DNA from: Coriolopsis trogii
Taxonomy: Eukaryota; Basidiomycota; Agaricomycetes; Polyporales; Polyporaceae
Direction: 5' to 3'
NCBI GenBank assembly: GCA_020543525.1
Contig: JAHYIO010000033.1
Location: 124,001-188,000 of the forward strand
Length of the DNA stretch: 64,000 bases
The first letter of the stretch is position 1. Each line of letters begins with the position of its first letter. Positions 35,272 through 46,941 of this stretch are shown here, piece after piece. The notes beneath the pieces were generated by a model, which saw only the letters and a program-made list of their open reading frames with translations, did no database searches and was not told the DNA's origin. A program made the position numbers and the translations under genes.

Positions 35272-36690
35272 ATGAAATTCTCCATCTTCGTCGCTCTTTC
35301 CCTCGCCGTCGCCGCCTCTGCTCGCCCTAGCTTCATCGTTAACAGGCGTGCCGAGTTCGACAAGAAGAACGGGGAGGATGCCATTGCCCAGAAGTGAGTC
35401 TACTTCGCACCCGATTTTCCATCATTCGTAGCTGATTGCCTTCCTTGCGCAGCAACAAGTTCAAGGCTTTGACCCCCGACTCTGCCTGTCAGGCTGGTGA
35501 CATCGCCTGTGTGAACGACCAGTTCGCGCAGTGCGTTGGCGGCAAGTTCGTCCTTCAGCCCTGCGCTGCGACCCTTGTGTGAGTACTGCGGCCAATCATG
35601 TGCATCATACTTGTGAGGGTGTTCACTAATTACCTGGCGTCCCTAGCTGCGCTGCCTTGCCCTTGGTCAACTCTCCCGGCACCTCCGTTACGTGCACGAC
35701 CCCCGCTGATCGTGATGCCCGTATTGCGGCTACCGGTGCGACAGCTGCTGCGGCCGCTCCCCCCGCTGCTCCCCCGGCTGCTCCTCCTGCTGCTCCCCCT
35801 GCCGCGCCCCCCGCGGACGACAAGGGTGGCAACAACGCCGGTGCAGGCAACGCTGCTAACACGGTGAGTCTCATCGCCCCTCGCTACATTGCCTCCAGCT
35901 GACTTCGTATCTGCAGGGCGACGCTCAGACCTCCTTGACCCTTGACCCGAAGAGCGTCCAGCCCGCATACGCACAGGCTGGTGGAAAGTGAGTATACGGA
36001 TGACAGAGCCCCGCACATGTCACTGACGGTGGTGCCTTACTCCAGCGCCGATGCTAACCAGGAGCCGTCGCTCACGTCCACGAACAACTTCATCAACTTC
36101 TGCTTGACGACCAACAAGGCGCAGACCAACGGCAAGCAGGTGAAGGAGGGCTCGTGCAACCAGACCCCGATGGGTGTCATTGCCGCCCAGGACAAGATGC
36201 CCTCGGCCAAGTTCTCGAGCCCGAAGAACCTGGACAAGGTGCCCGCGAACAAGGACTTCACGATCACCGTCAAGATCGCCAACATGGAGCTCGGCCACTT
36301 CACGGACCCGAACCTCACCTTCCACATGGCGCCCCAGACGGTGAACGACGCCGGCCTTATCCGCGGCCACTCGCACGTCACCATTGAGAAGCTCGAGTCG
36401 CTCACCCAGGCGACCCCCCTTGACCCGACCAAGTTCACGTTCTTCAAGGGCCTCAACGACAAGACCAACGACGGCACGCTCTCCGTCACCGTCCCCGGCG
36501 GTCTCCCAGCTGGTGTCTACCGTATTGCGACCATCAACTCGTCCGCGAACCACCAGCCTGCGCTCGTCGCCGTTGCGCAGCGCGGTGCTCTTGACGACAT
36601 GATCTAGTGAGTATCCACGCACGCACATGGTCTTCGGGGGGGCTATCGCTGACTTCGTCGTCCTTCTTTCCCAGCATCACCGTTGAGTAA
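35272..36690 (+). CDS. secreted protein with CBM19-like chitin-binding domain
   Basis: Six exons (35272-35393, 35453-35578, 35647-35863, 35917-35987, 36046-36606, 36675-36690) encode 370 aa; the last exon holds only five codons. A signal peptide (MKFSIFVALSLAVAASA) is followed by a Cys-rich module, CQAGDIACVNDQFAQCVGGK with a further LQPCAATLVCAALPLV, which is CBM19-like and probably binds chitin. An Ala/Pro linker of about 20 residues (APPAAPPAAPP) leads to a conserved C-terminal domain (NNFINFCLTTNKAQTNGKQ, ANMELGHFTDPNLTFHMAP, RGHSHVTIEKL). Proteins with this C-terminal domain are secreted by many mushrooms and are often mislabelled as ribosomal S17. Very strong codon bias in the last large exon suggests high expression. 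Likely a cell-wall or extracellular matrix protein. Confidence 0.85.
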
Positions 36691-37469
36691 AGAATGACGA
36701 ACATGATCGACGCATCCCCCTCTGCTGTTGTAATTCAGTCTGATCGTATTTACTTGGAAGTGGCACCGGATACCCTATTATTTGTCACATTATTACTGCT
36801 TTAGAGTGTTTGTATCCTTAGACACCTGTTGTCGTAACGAAGTCGATGGTTCACTGGTTGAGAGACCAACTTATCGGTGTGACGATATAATAGGGTAGAA
36901 TGCTTGCCCGCGCTGTATCGCTCTTGGCTTTCACATGCGAGGCCTGATCAAGGTTGGTACGGCGTCGAAGTTCGAACGTACTCGCTCCCTCGTCAAAGCA
37001 CGTAACTCGATGTGTCAGTGGCACGGTTTTCCCTGCCATGATTAGTATAACAAAGGCCTGTACTCAGCCAGAATCTTCAGCCGCTGTTCGTTGATAAGTC
37101 TCTTCGTTAGCAAATAGATCTTGTCAACGTTCACGTAAAACAGGAAGATGTGGTTCGAGAGGCAAGCGCTCATTTTGACTGAACGAACCGTTGCCAGTCA
37201 TGTTGTCTTCGTTCAGCGCCTCCAGTGGACGATTCTTCTCAGTCTTTCCGCTGCTACATTTCCGACCACAATCGTCTACTCTATAAATGAGTCAGGAGAA
37301 GAGACTTAACGCTCAAGCCTCTCAAGCTTCGCAGAGCGTCTCAGCAAATCCACCGCATTTCTTCCCATGAGCGGATTCCAAGGACATCCACTCTGATTTC
37401 ATGGATGTGCCACCCTAATCTGTCCATGGCGCAAACCCTGAGAGTTCATAATCATAGACATGAGAAAAA
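36691..37469. other. intergenic, 3' ends of convergent genes
   Basis: Space between the CBM19 gene (plus) and the TUL1-like gene (minus), which converge here. The first 90 bases are AT-richer, as expected of a 3' UTR. No coding signal seen. Confidence 0.45.
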
Positions 37470-40400
37470 TTACAAAGGAGGTAAAGGTCGCCGACACTGT
37501 GGGCAAATGTTCTGCAATGCGATGAGTTGAAACATTGCGAAGGCACGTGTAGTATGTAGATCGACATACCTTGATAGCGAGCCACTGTAGTCGCAAGGCA
37601 GTATGTCAGCCACACACCAGCATCAACCCTCGAAAGACTCACCCGCTCTAGACAAGCCGTATGCTGATATAGCAGTCGCAAACCGAGCCTCGTCAGCGGC
37701 AATCCCAGCCTATACAGGCAGCACACTCACAAAGAGATGATGACACGGCGCAAGACTGTACGTCTTCCTCGCGCTCGCCACCTTTCCCAACAAGCTCCTC
37801 CCAAGCATCCCACCCGCTGACACCTCCTTCCCCGACCCGTCCGCGCCCTTCTCGCTCCTGCGCATCGACGGATCGACCAGGATCGCATCCATGCAGATCG
37901 CGCAGTCCCCGAGGGACTGCTCTGGGGCCTCCGGGTCCGGGAGCGGGAGGGACGGGTGGTAGTCGTACGTCTGCACGCGTGACATGCTCTGCGGGAGGAA
38001 GAAGCCGGGGTCGATGTGTTCCTGCGCGAGGATGACGAGCACTTGGGCGAGCATGAAGAGGCCGACGCCATAGATCCAGCCTGTGGGTACATGCTAAGTC
38101 AGGCAGGCAAAAAGAACGTGATCCGGGCGGACTTACGGCGAGGCTCCACGTCGAAAATGTTCTTCGGACAGCCGAGGAAGTCTGCTGATACGTGAGTGAA
38201 GGAGGGATCAGAGAAAAGAACGAGTACGGACAGCATGCAAAGAATAGTCGGCCGAGCGTCGTGCCGACGAGGTACTCCGCGGACAGACCACTGCTCCTCG
38301 CCCGACGCGCAGAGCGATATATCTGCAAAACCCACATGCACGAATAGAGCGAGCCAACGAAGAAGAGCGGCAGCGAGAGCATGATCACGACTCGGAAGAC
38401 AACGATGAGGGTCACCGACATCAGCGTCCCTGGATCGTCACTACATGGTGAGTGGTGCGCAAGCTTAGGAAAAGCGATGGATGGACGTACATATCCGTGC
38501 CGAGGGATCTGTTCGGATATGGGTCCAGAGGAAGCTCAAAAACGACGGCCTCACGGGCGCAGCCGGAGGCGCTCGAGGGGCTGGGACTGCGGGGGCTGTT
38601 GTAGCATCTTGATTTCCAGCTGTGGTCGCGTTCGCATTTGCTGCGGGAGGTGCAGGCGTTGGGACCGGAGGAGGTGTAGGTTGAGGAGCAGGGGTGTCTT
38701 CCGGGGCTTGTATTTGTCCGATGAGCACAGCGAATTGCTAGACATGAAGTTCATGAGTAACCATCAGCCAGTAGCGTGTTCTGAAAGTGCATACAGCTTC
38801 GTAGATGAAAAGCAGGCATGCGAGACCTGCTGGCGCGAGAACAGAGAGCGACGGCGGGCCTTCAGCGATGATGCCAACAGTAACATGCTATGGCGCAGAA
38901 GTGAGTGACAGCGGTGGAGGAGTAGAGTTCCTAACGTACGCCGACAAAGGATATAGCGTCGATGAGACTCTGTATAAGGAATGTGTAGCGGGACACACGA
39001 GAAAGGCCAGCGGCAGAGCTACTCTGTGCGGCCTGTCTCCGGAAGAGACCGAGCAGGAGCAGATTGACCAATGTGGCAACACCCGCATCTGGACGAGAAA
39101 ATCAGCGCCGCGTGTGACCAAGATTGATCCCGAGAGGAACATACAAGTCGTGATCTTCCCGTACAGCCTCTTCGTCCTGAGTTTCGGTCAAAAACATGCC
39201 TTTCGTGCAACTCATTTCAGTACGTACTGCACTCCAACTGCGTGGTGGATTTCATATAGGATGCCACAGTCTTGACTGACCAGCACACCTTCGAAAGATA
39301 GCTCGGGTGCCTTGACAGTTGTGATGCCTGTCGGCTCTTCGAGCTCGCTCTCGAGCTCGTCCATCAGCTCTTTCGGGATTGCGTTTGCGTCGAGCTGAGC
39401 AAAAAATCTGAAGGAGCACTTCGTCTTCGGGCTGTCATCTATCGAACCTGTGAGCACTGCAGCAGAGATATCTAGAGGAGTGACAAACCTGTGGATGTGG
39501 TATCTTGATCGAAAGCTCCTGCATCAATCTTCTCCTTGAGCTTGGATATACGCACACCGAGTTCGGTCTCCACTGCATGCGCACTGTCATTCCTGACGTG
39601 TTCGGGGACGAGAGCGGGCAAAGTCCGCAGGTCTATGCCATGCCTATGCATGCGGTCGCGTCAGACAGGACAACTCCCGCAATATTTGAGGCTCACCCTG
39701 GAGACTCTGCGTACGCATAGACAGAGCCCGTGGAAACAACGTGTATGCCCTCGAACTCCAGTCTCATCTCATCCGAACTCAATGGATCGGCGAGGTCCAA
39801 CCTCCCCTGGAAGCAAAACATCGTCAATATCACGGCAACGCCCTCCACCTATACCAGTCGTCTTGTACGCTTTGTGAACATTCCGACGAATGTACTACCC
39901 AAGCTCGAGGCTCATTCAGTCGTGCCCACACTGCTCACGCCCCACAAGGATGACCCGCAGCGCACAAGTCGCGCGGCCTCCTAGCCACAACAGGCCTTCA
40001 CGCGGACCTTGTCTGGAATACTCACATGAATAATCGCAATGTTCTTCATTTCAGAGTCGCCCTTCTGCTTGAAGGGGATCAACTTGTCACCGACATTGAG
40101 GGTGAGCTTATTAGATCTCGTCCAGTTCCATGGCCCAAGCTTGTCGGGAATGAGACTGAGGTTTGTCGGAAGCATATACTGTTCGGATAGATGTCGCCAA
40201 GACGATGTTTGCTCGGTCAGGTTGAGGGAGGTGAGGTTGTGGATCTGGGCGTCGGCATGCCAGAAGCCGGTCATATTCGAGTAGTATGACCCCGTCCGCG
40301 GGTCGAGCTCATGGCCGAAGGGGAGGAAGGAAGAAACCAGAGGGATAGTATTGGGGTCTTCGAGTGGCTACATACAGGATGCTTCATCAATGTGGGAGAC

Positions 40401-40675
40401 TCGCACCTGATGGAACAGCAACGACTGACGAGTGTGAAGTTGGACTCCGTCCCGTTCAGCCATGCGCTGAAGTTTCCGAGCTGGTGGTTCAGACTCTGGA
40501 GTCCGTTGGTGTAGATGTCTCGGGTGGAAGTAAATTCGTCACCGTGACCGCCCATGAGCATGAAGAGGACGAAGGTGAGGAAGAGGAAGGAGGGGACGGA
40601 ACTGCGAGGCTGGCGGGCTGCGATGTCGGTGCCATTCTCGAGGTCGCGAATAGGTTCGTTGGCGGGAGAGCTCAT
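37470..40675 (-). CDS. TUL1: Golgi/endosomal DSC E3 ubiquitin ligase RING subunit (Tul1/Dsc1-like)
   Basis: A large many-exon gene. The N-terminal exon from ATG 40675 carries a first membrane segment (FLFLTFVLFMLMGGHG) and the lumenal signature TRDIYTNGLQSLNHQLGNFS. Further lumenal blocks follow (MTGFWHADAQIHNLTSLNL, SDEMRLEFEGIHVVSTGSVY, APELSFEGVLVSQDCGILYE), then several transmembrane exons (LSVLAPAGLACLLFIYEA, VVIMLSLPLFFVGSLYS) and a C-terminal RING-H2 (CAICM...APCHHLFH...CLERW...CPQC) ending RRPLPPL and TAA at 37470. In yeasts this enzyme ubiquitinates membrane proteins in the Golgi and endosomes and cleaves SREBP in the Dsc pathway. The RING is split by introns into tiny exons of 21 nt (37643-37663) and 15 nt (37570-37584). 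An upstream ATG at 40795 is in frame but less likely. Not every intron in the middle was resolved. Confidence 0.85.
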
Positions 40676-40911
40676 AACATTGAAGGAGAGATTGGGTGAT
40701 GAGGACAGACTCAGGCCGATTGCGATGATGGAGGAGATCAAGTCGTCCGCGCTCGTTGGAACTTGGCGGGATGCGGAAGACGCCGCGGCGCTCAATTGAA
40801 GTACTTATGTACTTTGACTTCCAGCCCGTACTATATCCTTATGAGAGTCTGGGACAGTGAACATGCTCGCCACCTGTCTTGACTCTTTACCACTGTCATC
40901 CACCACTCCCA

Positions 40912-42750
40912 AATGGACCCCAGTCAGGTTCTATTCTCTTTCATTACAGACCATGAGCCGCCGCTCTACGAGAACCCCCTCTTCCTATTGTTTCTAAGGA
41001 AAGATCTGATGCGCAAGCCTCTCAATTCATGACTTTCCGGGGCCTACGCTCTCCAGCCCACCGTTATCACCTTCGAAATTGCCTCTGCAACAGAAATATT
41101 ACTGACGTATGGATCACGAACCAAGATTGGGTCGACCTTACGCCCGAGGAGCGTCGTTTCGCACCGATCTTCGTGGTGGATCCCAATGAGCGAGTCTCAC
41201 CGGCGCGGGTAATCGACCGCTTGACGTCCCAGTACAAACCTGACATATATCTCGTGTTCTCTGTTACTGGTCACGACCAAAAGCGTGGGTGGGCCCAATG
41301 TGCTGTACTGATGTATTTGCAGCCGCTCTAAGCACCACTTATCAGTTACTCTTCGATCGAGTGTGCGTACCGACCAACAGGGAGAAGATCGTACGAATGT
41401 TGTCAATCTTATTCCTTTCAAATATCTGACAGTCATTCAGTTTATCCCTCAGATAGATTTCAACACGTTCGCCGCTTTGAGAGACGGCTGTGTCTTCGTC
41501 CACAAGGCAAATTGGCGAACGTCTTCAGTTCTGGCAAGCGGGTAGAGGTCATCCGGCGACCACGTGGTTTTCAAATCGACCTTCCTCTCCACTTCAGCAG
41601 AGCTCAGCGATATCCACCCTGCTCTAAACAAGGGTCTACCAGGCGCCATGGACGCTGTATTTGTCTCCCCGCTTGCATGGCGATTCCGTCGAGCGTGGTC
41701 TATGGTCCTGCTCATGGATTTTGCCCCACTTGCCGTCTCGTCCCTTGACGTTCTCGAAACGTCACTGAACGAGTTGATTGTGCGCAGGCTCGAGGCATTC
41801 ATGAGGAAGTACAGCCTCAACCTCAACCTCAAGCTTGATGTTAGGCGCTTCTATGAAGAGCATGAGGGTGCTCCGTCATCCGCATTATCCATGGTAGCGG
41901 TACGTGGCGTTCCCGCTGGTTTAGACTCATCTGCATATTACTCTCTCATCTCAGGATGCGGTCAAGCGCACTGGTTACGAACTGCTCCTTTGCATCGACA
42001 ATTACACGGCGCCCTTCTCTTGTCTTTCTGAAGACTTATGGGCCGAAGCCACACAAGTTCTCGACGGCGTGCTTTACGAAACGGTGTGCGACCTCGTCAC
42101 CAGCAAGGACATCACCCGCGCGTTCCTAGTTGGTTCCTCCGAGATCGTAGACAATGCTTCCCCCGCAGGCCTGATGCAGACTTTTGCGCACCTTGACGGG
42201 GAACGTGACATTGAGCGGCGTATGCTCGTTGGACTGTCTCCAGTACCGCCCGAGGTCTTTGATGACGACGAGTGGTTACCAGAGCCGCGCATGACGCCCT
42301 TTACTGGCGTGCTCCGCACCATCAGCGCGGATCTCTCTCGCCACGACCGGCTTTAAGAGGCCATAGGAATGTCAGAGTTCGACACGTACGCACTAGGACA
42401 GGTGCTGTTCGGCGACGGACACAAACCAGGCAAGCAAGCATCGCATTCCCTCGTCGACTTTTGAAAGCCGATTCAACGCCCGTCTTGGGTATCGGGTGCT
42501 GCAAATCTACGGCTTTGCGAACGTATTGGAGTTCCTCCGACATGAGCTGCATGCGCTCAACTCAAGCGTCGTCGTCGATCACATCTATACGGATGTGCAA
42601 AACGCGGTTGCCGATGACCAGTAGGTATCATGTGGGCAGCACGGATGGGTCCAACATGAAGCATTCGAGGAGGCAGCTTGTTCGTCGAATGTCATTGACG
42701 TACTCTATTGAACAATGCTCAGCATGACATTAGTCGAGTCTGATAAAATT
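40912..42750 (+). pseudogene. AAA-ATPase-like (pfam09820-type) gene with frameshifts
   Basis: The plus strand holds, in order, pieces of the fungal AAA-ATPase-like family: MDPSQVLFSFITDHEPPL, VWITNQDWVDLTPEERRFAP, DFNTFAALRDGCVFVHK, KRVEVIRRPRGF, then SDIHPALNKGLPGAMDAVF, SPLAWRFRRAWSMVLLMDFA, ELLLCIDNYTAPF (Walker-B-like), and DGVLYETVCDLVTSKDITRA. Reading frame changes at about 41025, 41095, 41515 and 41570 are not explained by good splice sites. The P-loop that follows RPRGF in active members (FGKT) reads FQID. The region was probably once a gene similar to the AAA/PD-(D/E)XK proteins that are abundant in mushrooms. It could still be expressed in part. Confidence 0.6.
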
Positions 42751-43143
42751 CATAGGAATTGGACGTGAGTGCGAGAGATACGTTGACCTTTCTGTGAGTA
42801 CGAGAGCCTGGACTAGGACATAATAATGCTTCAGGAGGAATCTACCAACATCACAAGCCCTGGTACTCCTGAGTGCAAGGAAGCGGGAGAAATCACAGAG
42901 AAGTATATTCGGTACCCTATAATCACCCCAGTGCGTACAGTCGCATAGTTACCTGAGCGGTAGCTTGTGCTAACCTCTTGGTAGGTATGCGTCAATTAGA
43001 ATTCGAAGAATCATCAGAAGTCATGTCTCATCCGACAGCCACATATTAGACTCCGGGCTTCAAACCTTTCGGTTCGGGAGGAACTTGCATAAGGATCGCA
43101 AGAGAAAGAGAGCAGCGGTACAAACTATGAAGGCATGGCTAGG
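42751..43143. other. no gene recognised
   Basis: Short space between the AAA-ATPase-like pseudogene and the 3' end of the EMC5 gene. No open frame with a known motif. Confidence 0.45.
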
Positions 43144-43690
43144 TCATGACGACTGGGGTACTTTTGGTACAATGCCGGCTCGCTGAGCAAACGTGGCAAA
43201 CGACATCCGGGGGTCTTCGTCTTCCTCCAGGGCTCTGAAGAGGCGCATTAACATAGTGTCTGACATGCGAGAGATGAGGAACGCACCGACGCTTCATCTC
43301 GCTTCGCCATGTCACTTCTCGTAAAGGTGGACTGCGTGTTGCCGCACCGAGTATACCCACCACGAGCGCCACGAGAGCCTCGACGACAATCTGCGAGAGG
43401 AACATTGTCTCAGGACGGACTGTATGCGCGCATGAAGGCTGCTGAGTACATACGTCATTTGGCAGAGAACCCTCTGGCCGTCCGAGAGCCTTCAAGTGGG
43501 ATAAATCTGCGCAGTTGGCACATATGTTGAGCATTCAGCGCGGTCGGTGTAGTACTCGCGACGACTCACGTTCATAGGTCGAATACACCGCTGCATGTCC
43601 GCATCAGCGCGAGGAAGCCCGAGCGAGGGATGGATGCTGACCGTGTAGGAGCGCGATGGTCGCGACGATGAGCATGAGTCCGCCGAGCAT
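43144..43690 (-). CDS. EMC5: ER membrane protein complex subunit 5 (EMC5/MMGT family)
   Basis: Five short exons (43690-43642, 43590-43570, 43506-43454, 43390-43287, 43234-43144) give 105 aa, the usual family length. Exon 1 codes for the first membrane helix (MLGGLMLIVATIALLHA). Then come YSTYEHLSHLKALGRPEGSLP, the second helix (VVEALVALVVGILGAAT), and the family signature LREVTWRSEMKRR, ending in a polar tail (MSFATFAQRAG). EMC inserts tail-anchored and multi-pass proteins into the ER membrane; EMC5 is one of its core subunits. The gene shares a roughly 200-bp promoter region with the divergent DUF2015 gene. Confidence 0.88.
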
Positions 43691-43889
43691 GATATGTACC
43701 GGAAGCAAAGAGGGCGCAGCAGAGTCGAGGTCGTCGAGGTCGTGGCCGTGGACAGCGGACAGATCGAGGCGGAGGGCGGTGGCAGCGTGGGTGAGCACGT
43801 GCCTGGGGGTATATGGTCCGACCAATGGGGGCGGCCGGTCTCCACCGCGCCCTGCAACTGCCGCAAGCGATAAATCCCCCCCAAGCTCG
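43691..43889. promoter_or_regulatory. shared divergent promoter region, EMC5 and DUF2015
   Basis: Only 199 bp separate the start codons of the EMC5 gene (minus, 43690) and the DUF2015 gene (plus, 43890). No TATA box stands out. The short distance suggests that both are driven from one bidirectional region. Confidence 0.5.
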
Positions 43890-44524
43890 ATGTACTTCTG
43901 GTTGTCCGTGTTCGCCCTCTCGACATTACTGGTAATGTGTGCGTATTTTCCCTCAGCCTCTCTTATGCTCTCCTCGTCGGCTAGAAGACCTTGCTCAACG
44001 TTCTTTTCCCCCTCAGTGACGTTCCGGTACCGAGCTGCGCTCATCAACCCCATGCGGTCGCTCTTTGGTCCGCGACTCGGGCACTACCAGCCCGTGTCAA
44101 CGTTCGCGGACCAGGTCGACGCTGGCTTGTCGTCCTCCACGTTCGACATCGAGGCCAACATCCGCGATGGCGACTCCAGGGCTGGTCTCGACGAGCGCGG
44201 TACTCAGGAGGTGCTGGACATCATGCGCCGGGAGCGGGTAAAGTAAGTCCTTCAGTATCATTTCGTTCAGATTTCCAAGTAGCGGTCGGGTGCACGAATT
44301 GGGTGGCAGGGGCGAAGTGGACTGCAGATAATCGGGACTGACCTTCGTGGCGTCCTCAGCTTTGACCAGGCACGGTTGATCCGGATGAACCAAATCCTCG
44401 CTGCAAACGGCATTGACCCTTCAGGTCAGTCTTGCATGTCACCATATACACATACCCTGAAGTATCATCTGACGGAAACACGTCAGGCATGCCTTTGGAC
44501 GCGAAGGCTGTTACACGCCTATGA
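43890..44524 (+). CDS. DUF2015 small membrane-anchored protein
   Basis: Exons 43890-43938, 44017-44242, 44360-44424 and 44487-44524 give 125 aa. The N-terminus is a single membrane anchor (MYFWLSVFALSTLLVMLTF), the middle is basic and disordered, and the C-terminus holds the conserved DUF2015 core: FDIEANIRDGDSRAGLDERG, VLDIMRRERVNFDQARLIR, NGIDPSGMPLDAKAVTRL. Members are found across fungi with no assigned function. The start was chosen because it gives the anchor and keeps frame through all three introns. Confidence 0.8.
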
Positions 44525-45501
44525 CCGACCTGGCTTTCCTCCATTTCCCACCATCTACAGTATCCCTTCTAATCTGTCTGCTCTCGTCGCGTATCAATCG
44601 CCCAAGCAGCTTGACAGTGCACTCCCTCGCTGATCTTGCTTGTTCCAACATGTTGCGCTGCATACTGCTTACGCACATTGCTCACGATCCTTGTTGTTTT
44701 TACCACTTGTTTTCTTATCATTCACCTCCTGGGTGCCGTATAGTAGAACCGGACTGTGTATCACCACAATGCAGCATGCCATTGCCTCCCCAGGCATATG
44801 CATATCATTCTCTGCTTCGAGTGACATGGGTGTACTGCGTCCGCCCTTCTTCGTATACTTGCGTGATTATCGACATTACAGGTGAGGACTCCCGTCACAA
44901 TGGGCGTTGGGGAATTCCGTTCACTCACCCATCTCTTCACAGATTTCACAGATTTGAACGCAATCGGTTCAACATGGAGCGCAAGCACATGAGGTCGTTA
45001 GTCCTCCTTGAGTGGCGTTGTAGTCCCGAAAACTGTCTTAAACTAGGATGTTTTCTTGCTAAGGCCCGGGGCGAGCGCAACTTAGACGAGGTGCTGTATC
45101 TTCTCCCTCTTGATATCACTTACAAACGACGTTTGAATTGATCATATCAGGACATATACCTGCTACATGACAAAACCACGACGTCAACTCTATGCAAGTA
45201 TGCTTGATATGTTATTCACGCTTCGCTTCTCTGCATTAGGCGTTCGGTCCCCTTCCCGAGCTTCAGGACTCACACTAGACTCGCGCTCTCTCAGGGTGAT
45301 GCCGCCGAATGTCACCGAGTGCTCAGCGCCCCTCATTGAGTGGGATCGGATGGGCGGCGACACAAGACAAGCAAAGTTCACACCAGCGACAATACTGCAT
45401 TGCCGATTCACTCACTGATCGGCACGTCCTACACGAATCACCCCAGTACTATATGAAGAGCGGCTCCGAGGAAGGCTACATCCTCCCCCCTTAACCCGAG
45501 C
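44525..45501. other. no gene recognised
   Basis: About 980 bp, pyrimidine-rich in its first half. A 206-codon plus-strand frame covers much of it but has no recognisable motif and low-complexity Cys/His content typical of chance frames. The last 200 bases probably hold the promoter of the F-box gene at 45502. Confidence 0.4.
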
Positions 45502-46641
45502 ATGAGCAATCTCCCCGTCGAGACGCTGCAGAACATCTTCGACCTCGCGTGCACAGATGGCGGGCGTACGGGCTGCGCCTTATCCCTCACGTCACGCGTC
45601 GTGCGTGCGGTATCCCGGACCGCGCGCTTCCGGTCTGTGGGATTCGTCGCGGATCGCGAGCGACTGTCCTCCTTCCTGGCCTTGTACGAGCGGAACAGGG
45701 CACCGGCGGAGGGCGACAAGGCATATGTTTACCACCTGTCACTCGCGCTCCCTCAGTCCTGCTACGACGCGTGTTCAACCACATCAGAGTCTTGTGATGA
45801 TATCGATTCAGAGCCAGAGGTCTTGCGGAGCCTCTGTCGCGCCGTCGCTCCTCGTCTTATCTCGCTCGTCCTCGGCGTTCACGAAGGTCGAAGAGCAGAT
45901 CACTCTAACTCGCTACCGACATTCTCCATCCCCTTTCCCGCACTGCGCGATCTCACCGTGCGCGGACTCCGCCTCTCAGATCTCGCGACACTCCTCCCTC
46001 CCGTGCGAAGTGCGCCTATATTCCCAGCCTGCGCTACCGTCCGTCTGGTGGTCCAAGGGCCCACATCGTCTAACCCTACTACCCGGTTCAGTCTAGAATC
46101 AGGTTCCGGGGTCGAACTCGAAGTCATCCAAGACCGCCATACAGCACGCACGCGCAGCTCCCTCTCCCAGCTCATCCACCACGCACCACAGACGTCCCGA
46201 TTCGAGCTCAACACGCTCACACCCTCATCGTCTACCCTGGACTTCCTCGCCGACCTAACGGAGACCCTCCCAACGCCAGGAAGGTGGTCGAGCCTGCGCG
46301 AGCTCGTGTTCCAGCCGTGCGCTCCCCCGCGCTGCGACGAGTGGCGCGGGGACCCGCTGCCAACCGAGCGCTATGCGGAATTGTGGCATGCGATGCGGCG
46401 CGTTGAGCGTGCGGCGAGGGATACTCGTGGGGAGGGCAGTATGGTGGAGGTGACGATCCTTGATGGGGCTGGACAGGCTACGCATGCGGAATATGAGCCC
46501 TGGGAGCGCTGTGCGAGGGGCGTGCCTTTGAAGCATCCCGAGGGCCTTGAAACGGCGGCGGTGAGGCGGAAGGATGTGAGCGAGGGGCAGGGACGGCTTT
46601 CATCGGGTTGGAAGCACACGACGATATTCCATCCGATCTAA
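45502..46641 (+). CDS. F-box protein, intronless
   Basis: A single open exon of 379 codons. It starts with an F-box (LPVETLQNIFDLACTDGGRT, then CALSLTSRVVRAVSRTARFR) and continues with a leucine-rich part (LISLVLGVH, LRDLTVRGLRLSDLATLLPP). It would act as a substrate receptor of an SCF ubiquitin ligase. It is not closely related to the two F-box copies at 11.9 and 24.7 kb, which have four exons and a different F-box. Ends IFHPI. No sign of decay. Confidence 0.78.
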   Translation: MSNLPVETLQNIFDLACTDGGRTGCALSLTSRVVRAVSRTARFRSVGFVADRERLSSFLALYERNRAPAEGDKAYVYHLSLALPQSCYDACSTTSESCDDIDSEPEVLRSLCRAVAPRLISLVLGVHEGRRADHSNSLPTFSIPFPALRDLTVRGLRLSDLATLLPPVRSAPIFPACATVRLVVQGPTSSNPTTRFSLESGSGVELEVIQDRHTARTRSSLSQLIHHAPQTSRFELNTLTPSSSTLDFLADLTETLPTPGRWSSLRELVFQPCAPPRCDEWRGDPLPTERYAELWHAMRRVERAARDTRGEGSMVEVTILDGAGQATHAEYEPWERCARGVPLKHPEGLETAAVRRKDVSEGQGRLSSGWKHTTIFHPI

Positions 46642-46941
46642 CGACCTTCACGTAGTCCTGGGGGCGCTCAGTGACCTCGCAGTCTCATGCTAGGTGGTCA
46701 ATGCTGACTCTGAATGTACGTTGTAGCATTTATGGATGCATATGACAAGACAGGCGGGTTCGTTCCACATGTCTGCCCTCTGGGTGGTTTGCAGACATCA
46801 CCGCTTTCAACTTTCAAGCTCAATTTCACCCAATTTGGATACGAAGGTATGGCTTACAACCGCTGACTAAGCAAACCTCAGAATCTGCCATCTGTCGCCT
46901 CAGGTCGCCTCTTAACCCTACATGCGCATCACCGCGTTCTG

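Noticed and set aside
35630..36628. Two minus-strand frames of 128 and 202 codons
   Set aside because: Antisense to the highly codon-biased CBM19 gene; strong codon bias on one strand creates long open frames on the other.
43604..44053. 149-codon minus-strand frame across the EMC5 start
   Set aside because: Its last part is EMC5 exon 1 in the right frame, but the rest is antisense to DUF2015 exons 1-2; the spliced EMC5 model starting at 43690 explains it.
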